From: Diprion similis
Taxonomy: Eukaryota; Arthropoda; Insecta; Hymenoptera; Diprionidae
NCBI RefSeq assembly: GCF_021155765.1
Contig: NC_060110.1
Coordinates: 18,684,001-18,748,000, forward strand
Reading direction: 5' to 3'
Length of the DNA: 64,000 nt
The stretch's first letter is position 1. Each line of letters opens with the position of its first letter. This document shows positions 63,183 through 64,000 of the stretch, piece after piece. Below the pieces are notes generated by a model. It searched no databases. It worked only from the letters and a program-made list of their open reading frames with translations, and was not told where the DNA came from. Both the position numbers and the translations under genes were made by a program.

Positions 63183-63188
63183 AATAAA
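63183..63188 (+). terminator. Poly(A) signal of RAB3GAP2
   Basis: AATAAA 22 bases after the TGA at 63158-63160. If used, the 3' UTR is very short and the alternative intron 63150-63203 cannot be spliced in the same transcript. Confidence 0.45.
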
Positions 63189-64000
63189 GTATTAAAACTA
63201 CAGGCGTAAGCGCAGATTCAAAAACGGTAGAAAATGTCACATTTTTTGCATGATTCTGTTGATCGTGAATTGTAAGTGATTCGTAAAATGAAATCAGTAG
63301 ATTTTCTCAAAGCTGTCTTCACAATTCAGCGAGGTACACAAATTTGAGATGTTACAGATATCATTCGATCAGTAAAACATTCCTTGAAAACTGAAAAATT
63401 ATCTAAATCTTAGTGAAGGTATGCATGACTAAAAATTTTAGCTTATATTACTAATTCGTAAAGAGTTTCAAGATCACGGAATGCATAATGAATAAAAGTT
63501 TTCACTTGTTACTATTATTTGAATTGTAATATTATGCACTTTACATACCCGTTTAGAAACAGTGGACGCAAACTGTCCAATAAATACCATACGGCAAAGC
63601 CAAAATATCACAACGGGTAATTTTTTCCGTCAATTATATTGATCAATCAACTTTTTGATTCGAATTGGAAGTAGCATTACTTACTTTATTGTTGAGCATT
63701 TTAAATGACTATTTTTAACATATTCGTCATCAATCGTTAATTACATCTAGATAGGTAATTCAATAATTGTTTTCATATAATGATGTTAAATAAAATTATA
63801 TTGATCACTAAATAACACGTTAGCTATGTGAATTTATCATGTACCACCTATTATTGTAAATATTATTGTCTTACTTGTATTTAAATAATGATGCCAGTAA
63901 CGTGTAATGTGTATGACTTTTTACAAAATACAAAAAATCTGAATATATTCCTTACTCGACTTTTCGGAAATTTTGCATAACCACCCCAATTAGCCATGCA
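63189..64000. other. Right-edge intergenic region
   Basis: AT-rich, with no coding frame or repeat family recognised. Further AATAAA words occur near 63580 and 63790. Confidence 0.55.

Overview
The window looks like a piece of an insect nuclear genome. It is AT-rich, with short GT-AG introns and metazoan housekeeping genes. The mix of a DPP10-like gene, ZNFX1 and secreted type-B carboxylesterases fits Hymenoptera best, but that placement is an inference; the sequence proves only an insect-like animal. I joined exons by hand and checked that intron phases agree across every junction I report.

Layout, left to right. 1-7435 (minus): N-terminal half of a DPP10/DPP4-family type II membrane protein, running off the left edge. 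9961-19969 (plus): ZNFX1, a superfamily 1 RNA helicase with NFX1-type zinc fingers and a C-terminal RZ finger; only its first coding exon is unresolved. 21254-24090 (minus): intact secreted carboxylesterase A. 24091-28096: spacer with a relic esterase exon and two MITE-like elements. 28097-34890: a second copy of the block 17482-24410, holding a dead copy of the ZNFX1 tail and an intact carboxylesterase B. 34890-38346: repeat-rich spacer with a 60-bp direct repeat, an inverted-repeat element, a 30-bp minisatellite and a CpG-rich patch. 38347-39066 (plus): DNAJC30-like mitochondrial J protein. 40304-41415 (minus): VPS37, an ESCRT-I subunit. 46553-53428 (minus): exportin-1, complete in 13 coding exons with a foldback element in intron 3. 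56014-63160 (plus): RAB3GAP2, complete or nearly so. The last 840 bases hold no recognised gene.

The accessory part is the ZNFX1-esterase duplication. One unit of about 6.9 kb, covering the ZNFX1 3' exons plus a whole tail-to-tail esterase, exists twice. The esterase stayed intact in both copies while the second ZNFX1 tail decayed. Divergence is patchy: a 753-base stretch across esterase exons 2-3, introns included, is identical, and a second stretch in the last ZNFX1 exon is almost identical. This points to gene conversion. Exportin-1 and RAB3GAP2 are head to head; between them lies a probable shared promoter with three CRE-type ACGTCA sites exactly 10 bp apart. I saw no tRNA, rRNA, CRISPR array or bacterial insertion sequence.
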